NCBI GenBank assembly: GCA_035222895.1
Contig: JAVYIG010007459.1
Coordinates: 37,826 to 101,825, forward strand
DNA from: Strongylocentrotus droebachiensis
Taxonomy: Eukaryota; Echinodermata; Echinoidea; Camarodonta; Strongylocentrotidae
DNA length: 64,000 nt
Direction: 5' to 3'
Shown: positions 1 through 11,351 of the stretch, piece by piece
Numbering within the stretch: position 1 is the stretch's first letter
Layout of the letters: every line of letters starts with the position of its first letter
Notes under the pieces: model-generated
The model's database searches: none
The model's input: the letters and a program-made list of their open reading frames with translations, nothing else
What the model was told of the DNA's origin: nothing
Translations under genes and position numbers: made by a program

Positions 1-457
1 TAAGAGAAAGGGAGAGAGGGGGAGGCTAGTGCCCCCGTGTCCCGTTGTGTCATACTGTATGTGAATAAAGTCGACACAAACAGCTGGTAAGTAACACAAA
101 TTATACAAGTAGAACTTTGAAGATTTACATTTATGATTAGTATATCAATATTTGTCACGATCGTGCGCTATGTTTACACCATAATTTTTTATTTATTGTT
201 ATCGTTATGATTATTTTTATCATTATTATTATCATCGTTTTTGCTATTATCATTATCATCGTTGTTGATTGTCATGATTATTAGTAATTTTATTTTTTGT
301 TACTACTACTACTAGTAGTACTACTATTGACATAATTATTATCATTATTATTATTATTATTATTAATATTATTATCATTATCGTCATTATCATCATTAGC
401 TTTCGGTATTGCTATCATAATTACTACTACATGTACTATCATCATCATCATCATCAA
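1..457. repeat. AT-rich simple-sequence region
   Basis: There is no gene here. From about 180 to 457 the sequence is a degenerate mix of ATT, ATC and TAC triplets (microsatellite-like). It forms the left flank of the LINE insertion. If the SLC10A copy at 2780-3691 continues, this is probably still its intron 2, because no exon 3-like sequence is visible. Confidence 0.6.
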
Positions 458-469
458 TAGTTATGATCA

Positions 470-2424
470 GTTATGTTGTTGATTTTGAAAAAGCTTTTGA
501 TTCCGTATCGCATGATTTTCTGTTCAATGTCCTGGATTTTTTTCGCTTCGGTCCATCTGTAAAGAAATGGATCAACTTGTTTTATGCAAATGCATCATCT
601 TGTGTATTAGTTAACGGACACTGTACAGATAGATTTGAAATAGGACGAGGGTGTCGCCAGGGAGATCCTTTGTCTTCCTACCTCTTTTTGTTAGTCAGTG
701 AGATACTTGGGATCCTAATACGACACTCACATTCTTTGGGCGGATTGCATATGAATGGAAAAACGCTTAAACTGTTGCAATATGCAGACGATACCCTTTT
801 GACACTCAACGGTTCAATGCAGGATTTACAATGTGCCCTTACAATACTTAATGACTTTGCAAATATGTCCAATCTCAAAGTCAACACGACTAAAACTCAA
901 GTGATATGGATTGGGAAGAACAGAACTTTCAAAAAAGAGATTTTACACGAGTACAAACTTAATTGGATATCTGAGGGATATTTTAGGTACTTGGGCATAG
1001 ACTTTTCAGTTAAATTATCAGAAATGGTTAATCACAACTATCAAGAAAAGGTTCAAGAGATAAACCGTCAGATGACGATATGGTTGAAAAGAACACTGAC
1101 TCCCTTAGGAAGAGTTACCATAGTAAAATCTTTATTTATACCCAAATTGAACTACCTATTTTTATCTCTTCCTGAACCAAAATTAGAAATTATGAAGGAT
1201 ATCGATCGACGTTTTTTTGAATTTATATGGCATGGCAAACGTGATAAAATAAGTAGGAAACAAATGGGTCAATTGTACAATGAAGGCGGAGTTAAAGTGA
1301 CTGACCTTTGTATGCATTGCAAATCACTTAAGATATCATGGATAAGAAGATTTATTTGTTCTGAAAGTTTCTCTCTTCATATGTTCCAATCATTCTTACC
1401 TCCACCGTATACATCTCTTCAGTTATTCATGGGGGCTGAATATTACAAAGAATTAGCCACTTCAATACGAAACCCATTTTGGGAAGAAGTATTATCAGCC
1501 TTTTCAGACCTTACTCAATTCACTGTAAATGATATTGCATGTCAACCCCTTTGGAATAACCCTAAAATAAAAGTTAATGATAACGTAATTTATTATAAGT
1601 CTTGGTGCGCTAAGGGGGTACGTTTTGTTAATGATGTTTTAAAAACAGATGGATCATTTCTCTCATACTTTGATTTTCAACATAAATACAATGTACATGT
1701 AAACTTTCTTCAATATTATGGCTTTTGTAATGCTATTCGATTTGGTTTTAATAAAAATGTCATACCAAAGGTCATTGAACCTACATGTATCATCCCGGAA
1801 GCATTGTTATTAATAATAAAAGTGGAAAAAGGTTGTGCACATATATACCGTTCTTTATTGAAACATAATATAAAGGAATGTAAAAGTCTTACTAAGTGGA
1901 AACAGGAGTTTGACCTTGACAATATTGTATGGAGTTCGTATTATTTTCTTCCCTTTAATTCAACTGTCGATGTTAACATGAGGTGGTTTCAGTTCAAGTT
2001 ACTGAATAGAATTCTTTATATGAAAGATGCTTTGTTAAGATTTAAATTAGTTACAGATAACTTATGTACATTCTGTAATAACAGTGTAGAAACGATTATA
2101 CATATATTTTGTTACTGTATTCATACAACCGAAATATGGTCTAAACTCGAGTATTGGTTGTCTCGTAATAATGTACTTATTAAGTTTAGAAATCAAAATA
2201 AGTTGTTTGGGTTTCACGGTAATAATAACAGTGCCCTCAACTGTATAATGATTATAGTCAGGAAAGAAATTTTTACAGCCAAATGTAAACAGTGTTTGCC
2301 AGTTTTTGAAAACATAATATCAGCGATAAAGTGTTATTATAGCATGGAAAAGTATATATGTAAAACAAATCTGAAAGAACAGAAATTTGTGAAAAAGTGG
2401 TTACTTTTTGCAAAGTGTTTCTGA
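470..2424 (+). CDS. LINE ORF2 C-terminal part: reverse transcriptase palm/thumb plus zf-RVT-like region
   Basis: The frame encodes about 650 residues of an ORF2 protein. Visible motifs in order are VDFEKAFDSV (catalytic Asp block), RGCRQGDPLS, the YADD box in LLQYADDTLL, the NLKVNTTKTQ block and YLGI. Then come a thumb segment with GRVTIVKSLFIPKLNYLF, a long connector, and near the end a zf-RVT-like region with the Cys pair CTFC followed by H and C residues. These are hallmarks of L1/Tx1-type reverse transcriptases that copy the element's RNA at the nicked target. The apparent start codon at 463 is host target DNA; the element's own frame enters at about 472 without an ATG because of the truncation. 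The clade call is by resemblance only. Confidence 0.88.
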
Positions 2425-2670
2425 TTGTTTATTTCTTCTAAAATCATTTTGCCAACTAAATCTGTGATATTTATTTTAAATAGTGAACTTCAATTTGTAA
2501 CTGATACCGGTATCTATAAATGTATTTTCTTATCATATTTTGAATGGCCAGGAATATTATTTTGAATTTCTGCATGTAAAAACCAATTCTTGTATACATA
2601 ATAATGTGAACGATATTATTTAATAAAGGATCCCTGTGGAAGGGAAAAAGAAAAAAAAAAAAAAAAAAAA
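470..2670 (+). mobile_element. 5'-truncated L1/Tx1-like LINE with intact ORF2 remainder, poly-A tail and target-site duplication
   Basis: A non-LTR retrotransposon copy cut short at its 5' end and ending in a run of about 20 A at 2651-2670. The target-site duplication TAGTTATGATCA is found at 458-469 and again at 2671-2682, directly after the poly-A. This is the signature of target-primed reverse transcription. The coding frame has no stop until 2424, so the insertion looks young. The element lies on the plus strand, antisense to the SLC10A-like gene whose intron 2 it appears to occupy. It lacks the 5' part of ORF2, with its endonuclease and the start of RT, so it cannot be autonomous. Confidence 0.9.
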
Positions 2671-2779
2671 TAGTTATGATCATCGTTGTCATTTTTAGAT
2701 TCGATTCTCATTCCCAGCCCTTGATACCAAATACAAATTTGAGCCTTTAGGAGCACTTATTGTTTAGTTTTGTGTTTAC

Positions 2780-2973
2780 CTGAGGCAGACATCCCCTTTC
2801 GTCCAGTAAGTAAAAAGATTCGAGAGGGTGCCCCCGGGACAGCAAGCAAGAATGAGAACTGAGAGAGCCCCCGCGGCCTCCAGTCTGAAAGCAAGCCCGA
2901 GACAGAATGCGATGAGGGGCATCAGGACAAACTGACATAGCATCCCAACGAAGAAACCAGCAGGATGACGAAA
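2780..2973 (-). CDS. SLC10A copy 1, exon 2
   Basis: 194 bp, the same length as in the paralogue. The acceptor is ...CATCGCAG. It encodes the segment with CCPGGTLSN and ends in TYWTKGDVCL. The Lys replaces the Asp of copy 2; Lys at this place also occurs in vertebrate NTCP, so it need not be damage. Confidence 0.8.
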
Positions 2974-3691
2974 CTGCGATGGATACCGAAAAAAGTCTTC
3001 AGTTCAATGTGCAATTATAAATAAACATGAATATCTCATACCTACTTTTCTTTGAAGTGTCTATTTGCAAACTTTTACATCTACATTGTTTTCATATTGG
3101 TCATATAAAACTAAAGCTTGTACAAAAATACTTATTTTTGTAGGTGTGTCTAATATTGATCTACCCCTTTCATACTCAATTTGACACACCTGATTATATG
3201 ATTACGGTTTGATATATTTTTATTTTACAAATTACAGATTAGTAAACGAATTCATTTGGGGTATAATGCTGTTTGCAGGTGTGAGATTCAACAGCAACAG
3301 TAACAACAACAAAAAGTTTTAAAAAGTTGTATTAATCGCAACTATGAACATAATAGATAGGAGCCTTTTACAGACGTGTATCAATCAGATATAAATATTT
3401 ACATCTTTATTTACGTCTTTAAGCTTGATACAATCTATCAGGCATATTTCAGATTATGAACAAGAGCAGTTGCAGAAGAAATGAAATGCAGCAGATGTTG
3501 TTTGTACTAACCGTGCCTTTGAAGTCTTTGAGGTCAATAGTACACCCCATAGAGAGCATAAGGAAGGTCAGGATGAAGATGTTGATCACCTTGGTGGCTA
3601 ACTTTATGGATGCAATGTTACTCGGTGCAGTGTTATTCTCTGCCACTTCTATCATCGTCGTCATCAGTGTAGTTATGGCCTCTCTTTCCAT
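2780..3691 (-). CDS. SLC10A-family transporter, copy 1, exons 1-2 (partial gene)
   Basis: Two exons of a sodium/bile-acid-cotransporter-like membrane protein. Exon 1 (3691 down to 3512, 60 codons) starts MEREAITTLM, carries one N-glycosylation sequon (NNT) and then the first hydrophobic helix ending in SMGCTIDLKD. The donor GTTAGT follows at 3511. Exon 2 (2973 down to 2780, 194 bp) holds FRHPAGFFVGMLCQF and the family motif CCPGGTLSN, with donor GTAAAC. Both junctions are in phase. Exons 3 and 4 are not in the window: the next 2.3 kb is mostly a LINE, so the gene either continues past the left edge inside a long intron or is truncated. It parallels the complete paralogue at 15318-18572, in the same orientation about 12 kb away. 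The likely role is Na+-coupled uptake of bile-salt-like or sulfated organic anions, known from the family; the substrate is unknown. Confidence 0.78.
3512..3691 (-). CDS. SLC10A copy 1, exon 1
   Basis: The start codon is at 3689-3691 and the donor after 3512. It encodes the extracellular N-terminus and first helix, ending in DLKDFKGT. An upstream frame extends to 3757, but the ATG chosen here matches the start region of the paralogue. Confidence 0.78.
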
Positions 3692-3839
3692 TTTGAAGGC
3701 ACTGATGATTTTATTTTCTTCAGGCGAAAAAGCTATTAAAGGAATGAGCGGATACAAAAAGAAAATGGTGTATCGATGGATTTTTAATGGCGCTGTCGGT
3801 TGTTTCTAATGGTGCAGTGTATCCGGTAGTTGGAAGGCA

Positions 3840-3863
3840 ACTGAGGTGGGGGGGGGGGGGGGG
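3840..3863. repeat. Poly-G tract
   Basis: A G-run upstream of SLC10A copy 1, one of many in the window. Several of the others mark the ends of hAT-like or other transposon remnants. Confidence 0.8.
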
Positions 3864-4006
3864 GTCACTGATCTACATTCCATTTCATCTCACATGTGAT
3901 TACTGAGCCGTGACCGACACACAATGTGGACATAGAAATCAACACGTAACACACTATGAACATCACGGACAAGAAAGCGGACAAAATATACAGTTCCTCA
4001 GGTAGA

Positions 4007-4108
4007 CAAAGGAACATCTCTTCACTGCTATTATGTAAAAAGGTGAATATGCATGTGACACCTGTTCTACACATTTTTACATAATAGCAATGAAGGGATG
4101 TTCCTTTG
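4007..4108. repeat. Inverted repeat (foldback element 1)
   Basis: Arms of about 35 bp, starting CAAAGGAACATC and ending GATGTTCCTTTG, surround a short spacer. The arms differ at only a few bases. It abuts a second, larger palindrome and looks like a small foldback MITE. Confidence 0.75.
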
Positions 4109-4289
4109 AAACTCCCTGTTTTTCCATTGTCTTCCCGAATTTCCATTGTCTGAAAATCGTTCGTACGGCGTTCGTAGCAGTTCGTAATGGCATTTGTGAC
4201 CGAGGCTTATTACGAACTGCTACAAACGCCGTACGAACGATTTTCAGACAATGGAAATTCGGGAAGACAATGGAAAAACAGGGAGTTTC
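4108..4289. repeat. Near-perfect palindrome (foldback element 2)
   Basis: Arms of about 80 bp run from GAAACTCCCTG to CAGGGAGTTTC around a spacer of about 20 bp near GGCATTTGTGACC. The open frames through it, on both strands, are by-products of the symmetry. A partial repeat of the core (CGTTCGTACGAAC) follows at 4300-4320. Confidence 0.85.
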
Positions 4290-4739
4290 GTACGAAATCA
4301 TCGTTCGTACGAACCTTTGTGACCGTAGCATTACCTGTCACTGTCATCTATTCCAGGGAAGTAACAACTTCACGAGAAAGAAAAAAAACGGTTTGTAATA
4401 ATGATAATAATATACATAAACAGGGAAATGGCATTCACATTTATTTCAAATGCTGATTTCTAAGTAAACCTTAATGCTAAACACAGTGCCACCGACTATT
4501 TGGAAAGTCGGTGCCCAAAGTGCCTAAATTGTTATGTTTTATGAGCCCACCAGTGTTTTTTTAATTCATTTCAGAACAAATATTTTTTTTTTTTTTTTTA
4601 TACACTGCATCTGCAGTATTACTGTATATGCTTATAAAATTATCACCAGAGAGGAAGAAGACGAGCAACAGCCAGACTAGCCACATCCCCAGCCACAAAT
4701 GGTCAGGAGAGCTGTATTCAGGCAGTTCTGGGTGCGACC

Positions 4740-6036
4740 ATGGCTCACAGAGGAGAGGACAAACAGTTTGGCCAGTTCTCCACCCTCCTAGACACCTTAT
4801 TGAGGCTTGAAGATCCAATAGCGTTCCAAAACTACACAAGGTTAACACCAAAGCTCTTCGATGAGGTCTTGCAGAGAGTGGCCCCAGCACTCGAGAGGGA
4901 ACGCACCAATTTCAGGCAACCCCTATCACCTGGACTGAAACTGGCAGTGACACTGAGGCACCTTGCCACTGGAGACAACTATCGGTCCCTTGCGTATGCC
5001 TTCAGGTGTGGAGTGTCCATCATCTCAGAGATGGTTTCAGAAGTGTGCCAGGCAATTCGTCGCTGTTTTCACGAAGTGACGGTAGTGAAAAAAAATTGCA
5101 TTCACTTTGCGTTACGATTTTCCTCACTACCGTCACTTCGTGAAAACAAGGACGAATTGTTCAAGCGTACAAAGATGAGGGTTTTTAGCCTACCTGAGAC
5201 ACCTGAAGCGTGGACAGCCGTAGTCAACCGGTGTGAGCACGGATGGAACATCCCCCATGCCATTGGGGCCCCCTGGATGGCAAACACATTGCTATCAAGA
5301 AACCACCCCACACTGGCAGCCTGTACAAGGGCTTCTTTTCGATACCACTCCTGGTTCTGGTGGATTCAGATTACAAGCTTGTGTGGATCGAGCTTGGTGG
5401 AAAATGTCAGATGCTCAGATATTTGGCGACTCCGAGCTGTTCAACGGCATGGAAGAGGAAGCCCTAGGACCCCCACCCTGCCTTCTGACTGCAAGCCATG
5501 ATGACCTCCAAGACTTGCCTTCTTCATCCTGGGGGATGACGCCTTCGCCATACGGCAGAAGAAGGGTGGCCAAGGAGGAGAGTAATTTCAACTACAGACT
5601 CTCGAGGGAGAGGAGAGTGGTGGGAAATGCCTTTGGGATCTTCGACAATAGATTCAGGTGTCTCCTCAGGACTCTAGAGCAGAATCCCAACACTGTGAAG
5701 GATATGGTTGAGGCGGCAGTGGTTATGCACAACCTACTGAGACAGAGGCATCCAGACATTGCAGCACAAGAGGCGGACCATGGGGCTGACAAAATACGAT
5801 GTCATCCAAGGAGCATGGAGGGACCATATATGGACTGGGTAGATGTGAATCAACCTCCTGCACCTCGCAACTCAGCTTATAGTAGATGCAAAGCATCAGA
5901 GGGAATACCTGAAGGCCTTCTTCAACTCACCACAAGGTGCGGTCGCATGGCAGGAAAGGATGGCCGGGCTGCGCATATTTTTTTGCACAACTGTTTAGCC
6001 ATTTTTGCGAAGAGATTCCTAGAAGTGCTCTGGTGA
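4740..6036 (+). pseudogene. PIF/Harbinger-type transposase (DDE nuclease), broken
   Basis: A protein resembling the animal Harbinger transposase-derived nuclease family runs across three frames. The N-terminal part (4740-5275) has the usual helical region (LTPKLFDEVLQRV, LSPGLKLAVTLRHLATG). The first catalytic Asp block, LDGKHIAIK, lies in a second frame (5243-5467), and [14 protein letters not shown] in a third (5233-6036). The second catalytic block (LGDDAFAIR, near 5530-5550) is again in another frame, and the last block reads VVGNAFGIF where the family normally has VxENAFGI, so the catalytic Glu is Gly. A 107-bp palindrome sits inside the N-terminal region. With frameshifts and a lost catalytic residue it is a dead copy. 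Element ends and TIRs were not identified. Confidence 0.85.
5053..5159. repeat. Palindrome inside the Harbinger transposase
   Basis: Arms of about 35 bp (CAATTCGTC...GGTAGTGA and its near-exact reverse complement) surround a spacer of about 36 bp. It replaces the short stretch between CQAI and KDELF of the transposase while keeping the frame open. Confidence 0.82.
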
Positions 6037-6129
6037 AAGAGTCTAAGTCATCAGCGCACACCACTTACAATCACCAGCAGCAATATAGTACATGTGCAAG
6101 CACGTACACCCAGGAAGGGAAGATAATAG

Positions 6130-6445
6130 AAAATGGAAAACAAAGAAATACCTAAGGAGAGTGGAGAGAATATGGAAAAGGAAAAACAAAGAAATACATA
6201 ACCGAAGAGAAGAGGATACGTTTATATGGAAAAAGAGAGAAATACAATACGAAAAAGAGGAGGATAAATTGAAGGAGAAACAACGAAATACATAACGAAA
6301 GAGAAGAGGATAGATTGAAGGAGAAACAAAGAAATACATAACGAAAGAAAAGAGGATAGATTAAAGGAGAACGAAGACATAACGAAAGAGAAGAGGATAG
6401 ATTGAAGGAGAAACAAAGAAATACATTTCGAAAGAGAAGAGGCTA
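6130..6445. repeat. Minisatellite, about 46-bp unit
   Basis: Degenerate tandem copies of a purine-rich unit containing GAAATACATAACGAAAGAG and GAGGATAGATTGAAGGAG. A clean period of about 46 bp is visible between 6285 and 6331. The open frames on either strand are repeat artefacts. Confidence 0.75.
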
Positions 6446-6485
6446 GCTGGCTCTCCAATCAATTAGGGTTTCAAACACCTACAAT

Positions 6486-7045
6486 CAGGGGCGGCGATAT
6501 GTTTTCATGACCGGGGGGACGAAATGCGAGAGACGGGAGAACATATTGAGCAAGAGGGGCCAGTGGCGTAAAGAGCAAAAACGTTGGGGAGGGGGAGGGT
6601 GTGTGTGGGGGGGGGGGGGGGGCTAAAATATTTACCATCAGGTAGAGCAAAGCGAGCGAAGCAAGTGGATCGTAAATTGGCGAGGGGTCCAGTGGCGGAG
6701 CCCCGTGAAGCTCAGGGATTTTAGGCATTTAATTACGGTTAGATGAGCAGTCAGGGTTTTAGACATTTGATAACGGTCAGATGAGCATATTTTAATACCT
6801 TATTTGTGATACTGGCAGGTCACTAATTGGAGTGAGGTCTAGGGGGCGGCGCCCCCAGAGCCTCAGGGGTTTTAGGCACCAAATTACGATCAGACCGATG
6901 AGCATCTAGGGGCCTGCATTAGGGCCCTTGGTGGAGTCCAGAGGGCAGAGCCCCCGGAAGCTCAGGGACTTTAGGCATTTAATTACCGCCAGATGAGCAA
7001 CCAGGGGCCCGCCTTAAGGCCCTTGGTGGGGTCCAGGGAGTAAAG
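6486..7045. repeat. Degenerate tandem units with hAT-like 'cagtggcg' pieces and poly-G
   Basis: About three or four diverged units containing 'agctcagggattttaggc', 'atttaattac' and 'agatgagca' are separated by GC-rich spacers (GGCCCTTGGTGG). There is a poly-G tract near 6608-6622. No coding potential is apparent. Confidence 0.6.
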
Positions 7046-7289
7046 CCGAAAGTGGTGTTTTCATAATGATTACCGACGTCCTTTAAATTTATATTTATAT
7101 GTAAGACTTTAGAATACAAATGTTACAGTCAAACTAGGAGTGTAGCGCATGCTTGAAAGCATCTTCTAAGCTGTCCTGACTAAAATGTGCAATATTGTTC
7201 AATTTCTGAATTCTTTGTTGAAATACAAATGCTTGCTGTCAATAGTGTATACATGTTTTTATACATTTTAAATGTCTAGTCCAGTTAGA

Positions 7290-7990
7290 ATATGTCATGT
7301 ATGTCCTTTCTGTTAAATTTAAACGTTAGCAGTGTCCTAATATTCAAATTATGCAAGAAAACCCGTTGTCTTGCTAGACTTCACTGTCAGACACTATTGA
7401 GGGACTGTGACTGGCTTTTTTCTTCTTTTGTAATAACATACATAAAATGAGCTGTAAAGGGTACATGAGTATCTGTCTACATCAATAACCCACTCCTTGT
7501 AATTGATTGAATCTTTGCGCAGCATAAAACGTATGACCATTCGGTACAATGGTCTGAAAATCAGACTATTACTTACTGGCTCTATAGCTCCTAAGTTGAT
7601 TCGACAATCAATATTCGTTATTTTCCCACTTAAAGACATTTCAAGCCCCCCCCCCTCTTTTTTTAAAGGGCAGTTCTAAATTAGTATTATCTTTCAAATG
7701 CCGTTGGAATTTAACCTTTTCATTTTTTGGCCTGCAAATGGGACATAGTACCTTTAATTGAAGTAGCACATGTGTTAGAGCGAGCGGAAATAGAACAGGA
7801 ACATCACGGGGCTACATGGTCGAGTTCAAGCCTAGAAAAACTTTTTTCAATAAATAAATAATAATTTCCAAAAGAAATGTTCTCAGGTAAAACATCTGAA
7901 ATGCCAGCTTTCATATTTCTATAAACCAAATCAAATCTTTTACTACAATTTCCTTCTAACTGTTCTAAAATGGAGCTTGGTGTGTTTTTG
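7290..7990 (-). mobile_element. Fragment of dispersed LINE-like repeat (copy a)
   Basis: Shares long stretches with 29454-30020 and 62500-62990, such as GTCATGTATGTCC, TTCAAATTATGCAAG, TTGAATCTTTGCGCAGCA and CTGCAAATGGGACATAG. Short open frames remain on the minus strand only. At 28.8-29.5 kb the same repeat is continuous with recognisable zf-RVT coding, so I read it as part of an L1/Tx1-like LINE on the minus strand. Confidence 0.6.
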
Positions 7991-8452
7991 AAACGCAATG
8001 CTCACTTTCAGACATTGACGTCTTGCCCGCTTCTCCATTCATGGCGCCATCGACAATATACTATATTGCGTTCAATCATTCCTTGCAATGTGTATACTGC
8101 AATAGATAAGTTACTTGCAACAACAAAAACAAATTACATTGACATCAAATATGAAAGTTGTTTCATAGCACAAAAACATGGCATTTTGCGCTGCAAATCT
8201 AAGTTCCATAGAGAGTCAAGATGACCAGAACCGACATTGAGGCCTGCCCCGATTTTCTGCATTTTAGTCAACCAAGTCAAACTATGGTGTTCCGGCTAGG
8301 ACTTACAGAGCAAGTCCTCTATCAAAGTTTCATGCCACAATGGGTGGATTCCTACCAGTAACGACTAAGGCCTTAAGTAGAGTTGAAGGTGCTAACAGAT
8401 GGAGCAACACCTTCGTTACGGTGGGCAAGTTCCAGCAACAGTATACAAATAT

Positions 8453-8619
8453 TGACTGCTCATGAGGATGATGGTGGGAACTATCACTCCCAAGGTGGTG
8501 TTCACAACGGCCCTTCTATCACCCCCGAGGCGAAACCGAGGGGGTGATATATAGAAAGGCCGGTGTGAACACCACCGAGGGAGTGGTAGTTCCCACCATC
8601 ATCCAATTACAGAGCAGTC
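8453..8619. repeat. Long hairpin (foldback)
   Basis: An interrupted palindrome from GACTGCTCATGAGG to CAGAGCAGTC. The arms include GATGATGGTGGGAACT, GGTGGTGTTCACA and TATCACCCCCGAGG with their complements. Mismatches are few and the loop is very short, near CGAAACCG. Confidence 0.8.
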
Positions 8620-8639
8620 CATATTTGTTTTATATACCT

Positions 8640-10750
8640 CATCCTTTTTATTGATTCATGATTAGGTCTAGCTGTAGGTCAGACGTACGATAAACCTACG
8701 ACCATTGTTAGTGTCAATACTCGGTACAAATGTGTTACTTTGTGGCAGCTAAGAATACAACCTCAGGGTCGGGTTCAATATATTCTTTTTATCTTTATAT
8801 TTATTTCTATTGTGAGAAGTAAAGTAATAAAGATAATAAGAAGATGATATTCTTTGATACACTAAACAGAATTTGAATTCTTTGTTTATGTGTAAATCTT
8901 CCTGTGAGATGATTAGAGAGTTTTAACTAGATCACGAATTAAAGTCACCTGAGTTTACCCAGTTGTGACACGGGCAGGCTACGGTACGTCACAAAGTATT
9001 CTATAATTCTGAAAAATATTACATTGACATCAAATATGCATTTTAATTTCATGTTTTAGTCTGAAATAAGCCCTAGTAGGGCTTTTAACTTCATATATTT
9101 ATATTTAAATCTTAAATGTTGTTTGTGACGTACGGGACAATAACTTGGACTTAATAGCCCAATAATACTAATTCAATTTGCACCACATTATGAATATACC
9201 TTAAGTCAGAGGTATCATTATACTGGATAGGTAATAGGATTCCATACCACTGAAAAATCGCATCTTGCTCTCACTCATATTTCATGACAGAAATACCAAT
9301 GACTAGCCTACTGCAAAGAAGATATGTTTTACAGCTCACGGACCCTTCGAGCCGGAAAGGGATGGAGTAAAAAAAAAAACAAGGAAACAACGGATGAAAG
9401 TTAAGATCAAATAAACGATGCACTACATTTACACGTTTTGCTATACGAACTACAACTAATGATACACATACGCCTAGAATAATGATAAACAACTCAACGT
9501 AATCATGAAAACAATAGTAATAACTCACCGTGTTGATGAAACGGGTGCCGATTTAGAAACGATTTCTCAGTTGATCGGGAGTAAATTGGAATAAGATTAC
9601 AATAGGAAGTTGTTGACACGTCTGCATAAACTGACTTTTTTTAGAGCTGTGGAAAGTGGATGACATGAAATAACAGGTGCTCTTAGCATGCGAGCTCCGA
9701 AGTCTGATATATATATTCAATTTTGAGGTTATGAATCAAATGTAGTCTGTGCACGCAGGAAGCTATGAACTTTGATCCCGTTACCTTAAACAGATAAAAG
9801 TCACCATTAATCTGATAGGAGATAAAAGAGCGAACTGCAAACACGATATTATGAACAAGGATGTTTACCGTTACTATCCATCCAATTATTGTTATCTCCG
9901 TAAATTTTAAATACGTTTGTTTCTGACACCGTAATAGGTTTACAATCCAGAATCTCTTAGATTGGTTATTATTCCTTTTGATTTATTAATAATTATGATC
10001 AATATATCATACCAAATCAACCAGTCGCTACTTAATTAACCACATTATTAAATTAACAAGCAATTTAATGTTCTTTAGTTTGAGCGATTGATTGTCAATT
10101 GTTGAAAGAAATAATGTATCGTAACTAATTGGGGTATCTTTAATATGTATTAATTAATATTGAATAAATCTCTTTATCCAACCTTTCAAACAAAGATTCA
10201 ATGTTAATTTTTGTTATTTTTGACATACTGCTATCTCACTTACAATGGATATTTTGCCACATGGCATTGATCCATTGCAATCCAAATTGGATCCACAACC
10301 TTTTAACCCAAGGCTAATATTGTGCAAACTGCAGTAATTCGATTTTAAAAAAGGTTGGGTTTACAGGTTAGAAAAACTAGTATACGCATAAATTAGTATA
10401 AATAACATGTACACATAATGATACATAACACATATTATACTTATCCTGAAACAACTAAATGTATTTATACTTGTAGGCAATTATCATTATAAGTGGCTTT
10501 GTACTAATCATGGGAGTGCTGATATCTTATGTGGGAAAAATTAAGTCTTGCACAATTGAAGACATATTTTGTAGGCCTTTCAGTTCACAGCACCGTTGCT
10601 ATATAGGATCTTCATGAAAGGCTAAGCAATGGAAAAATCATAATCCATCCAAAGTGCTTGTCATATCCCCATATATTCAATCATGCGAGATGCAGAATAA
10701 GTCAGGCAATAGGTAATACCCTTTTCTACGATAACATTGAAATAATTACA
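8640..10750. other. No gene seen
   Basis: AT-rich non-coding sequence. No exon, RNA gene or clear mobile element could be supported. A short open frame at 9271-9528 (minus) has no recognisable features. Confidence 0.5.
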
Positions 10751-10753
10751 ATA

Positions 10754-11349
10754 CAGTGCGCCCCAGAAAAAAAAGAAACCGAGAAGTATCGATGTTTTAT
10801 CATAACTTAATCACAACCATAATTAATGAATGATACATATTTGGAAAGCTTAGAGTCTCCTCTTTTAGTTGATGCTACTTAGATGATGCATATTTCACGC
10901 ATGAGTTATTAAAAGCAATTTGAAGGAAGGAAACCAAAAAGACATCTGGCGGGCGGTATCTGAATTTCGAAGAAAAATTAACATTTCTAAAAAGTTGAGT
11001 TTCTGCCCTTTCATATGACACCTCAATCATGAAAAATGAGCGAGGAATGACAAAGTTCTGTTTGTTTAAAGTAGTGCTTGCATTTCCATAATTTTATTAA
11101 ACGAATTCGTTTTCACTGGCTGCCTGCCGTATCAATAAACGAAATTAACAAAAGACTTAACTCCGTTTCGTTGACAATCAGCCGTAGACGAGAGTCTTCA
11201 TGCAAGTCTTTTGTCAAATCTGCTTTTTGCTACGGCAGGCACCCAGTGAAAACGAATTCGTTTGTTAAAATTATGAAAATGTAAGGGTTGTGACTAAGTT
11301 ATGATAAAACATCGATACTTCTCGGTTTCGTTTTTTCTGGGACGCACTG
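10754..11349. mobile_element. TA-flanked palindromic MITE (Tc1/mariner-like)
   Basis: Terminal inverted repeats start CAGTGCGCCCCAGAAAAAA on the left and mirror CAGTGCGTCCCAGAAAAAA on the right; TA dinucleotides flank both ends (10752-10753 and 11350-11351). After about 70 bp the left arm is interrupted by about 250 bp (10822-11075) with no partner on the right. The arms then resume as TTTCCATAATTTTATTAAAC and GTTTTCACTGGCTGCC. No transposase is present. Confidence 0.82.
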
Positions 11350-11351
11350 TA

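Noticed and set aside
3865-4331. Minus-strand open frames with a hydrophobic stretch upstream of SLC10A copy 1
   Set aside because: They run through the two palindromes and have no counterpart upstream of copy 2.
6092-6458. Lys/Glu-rich (plus) and Phe/Ser-rich (minus) frames
   Set aside because: Artefacts of the 46-bp minisatellite.
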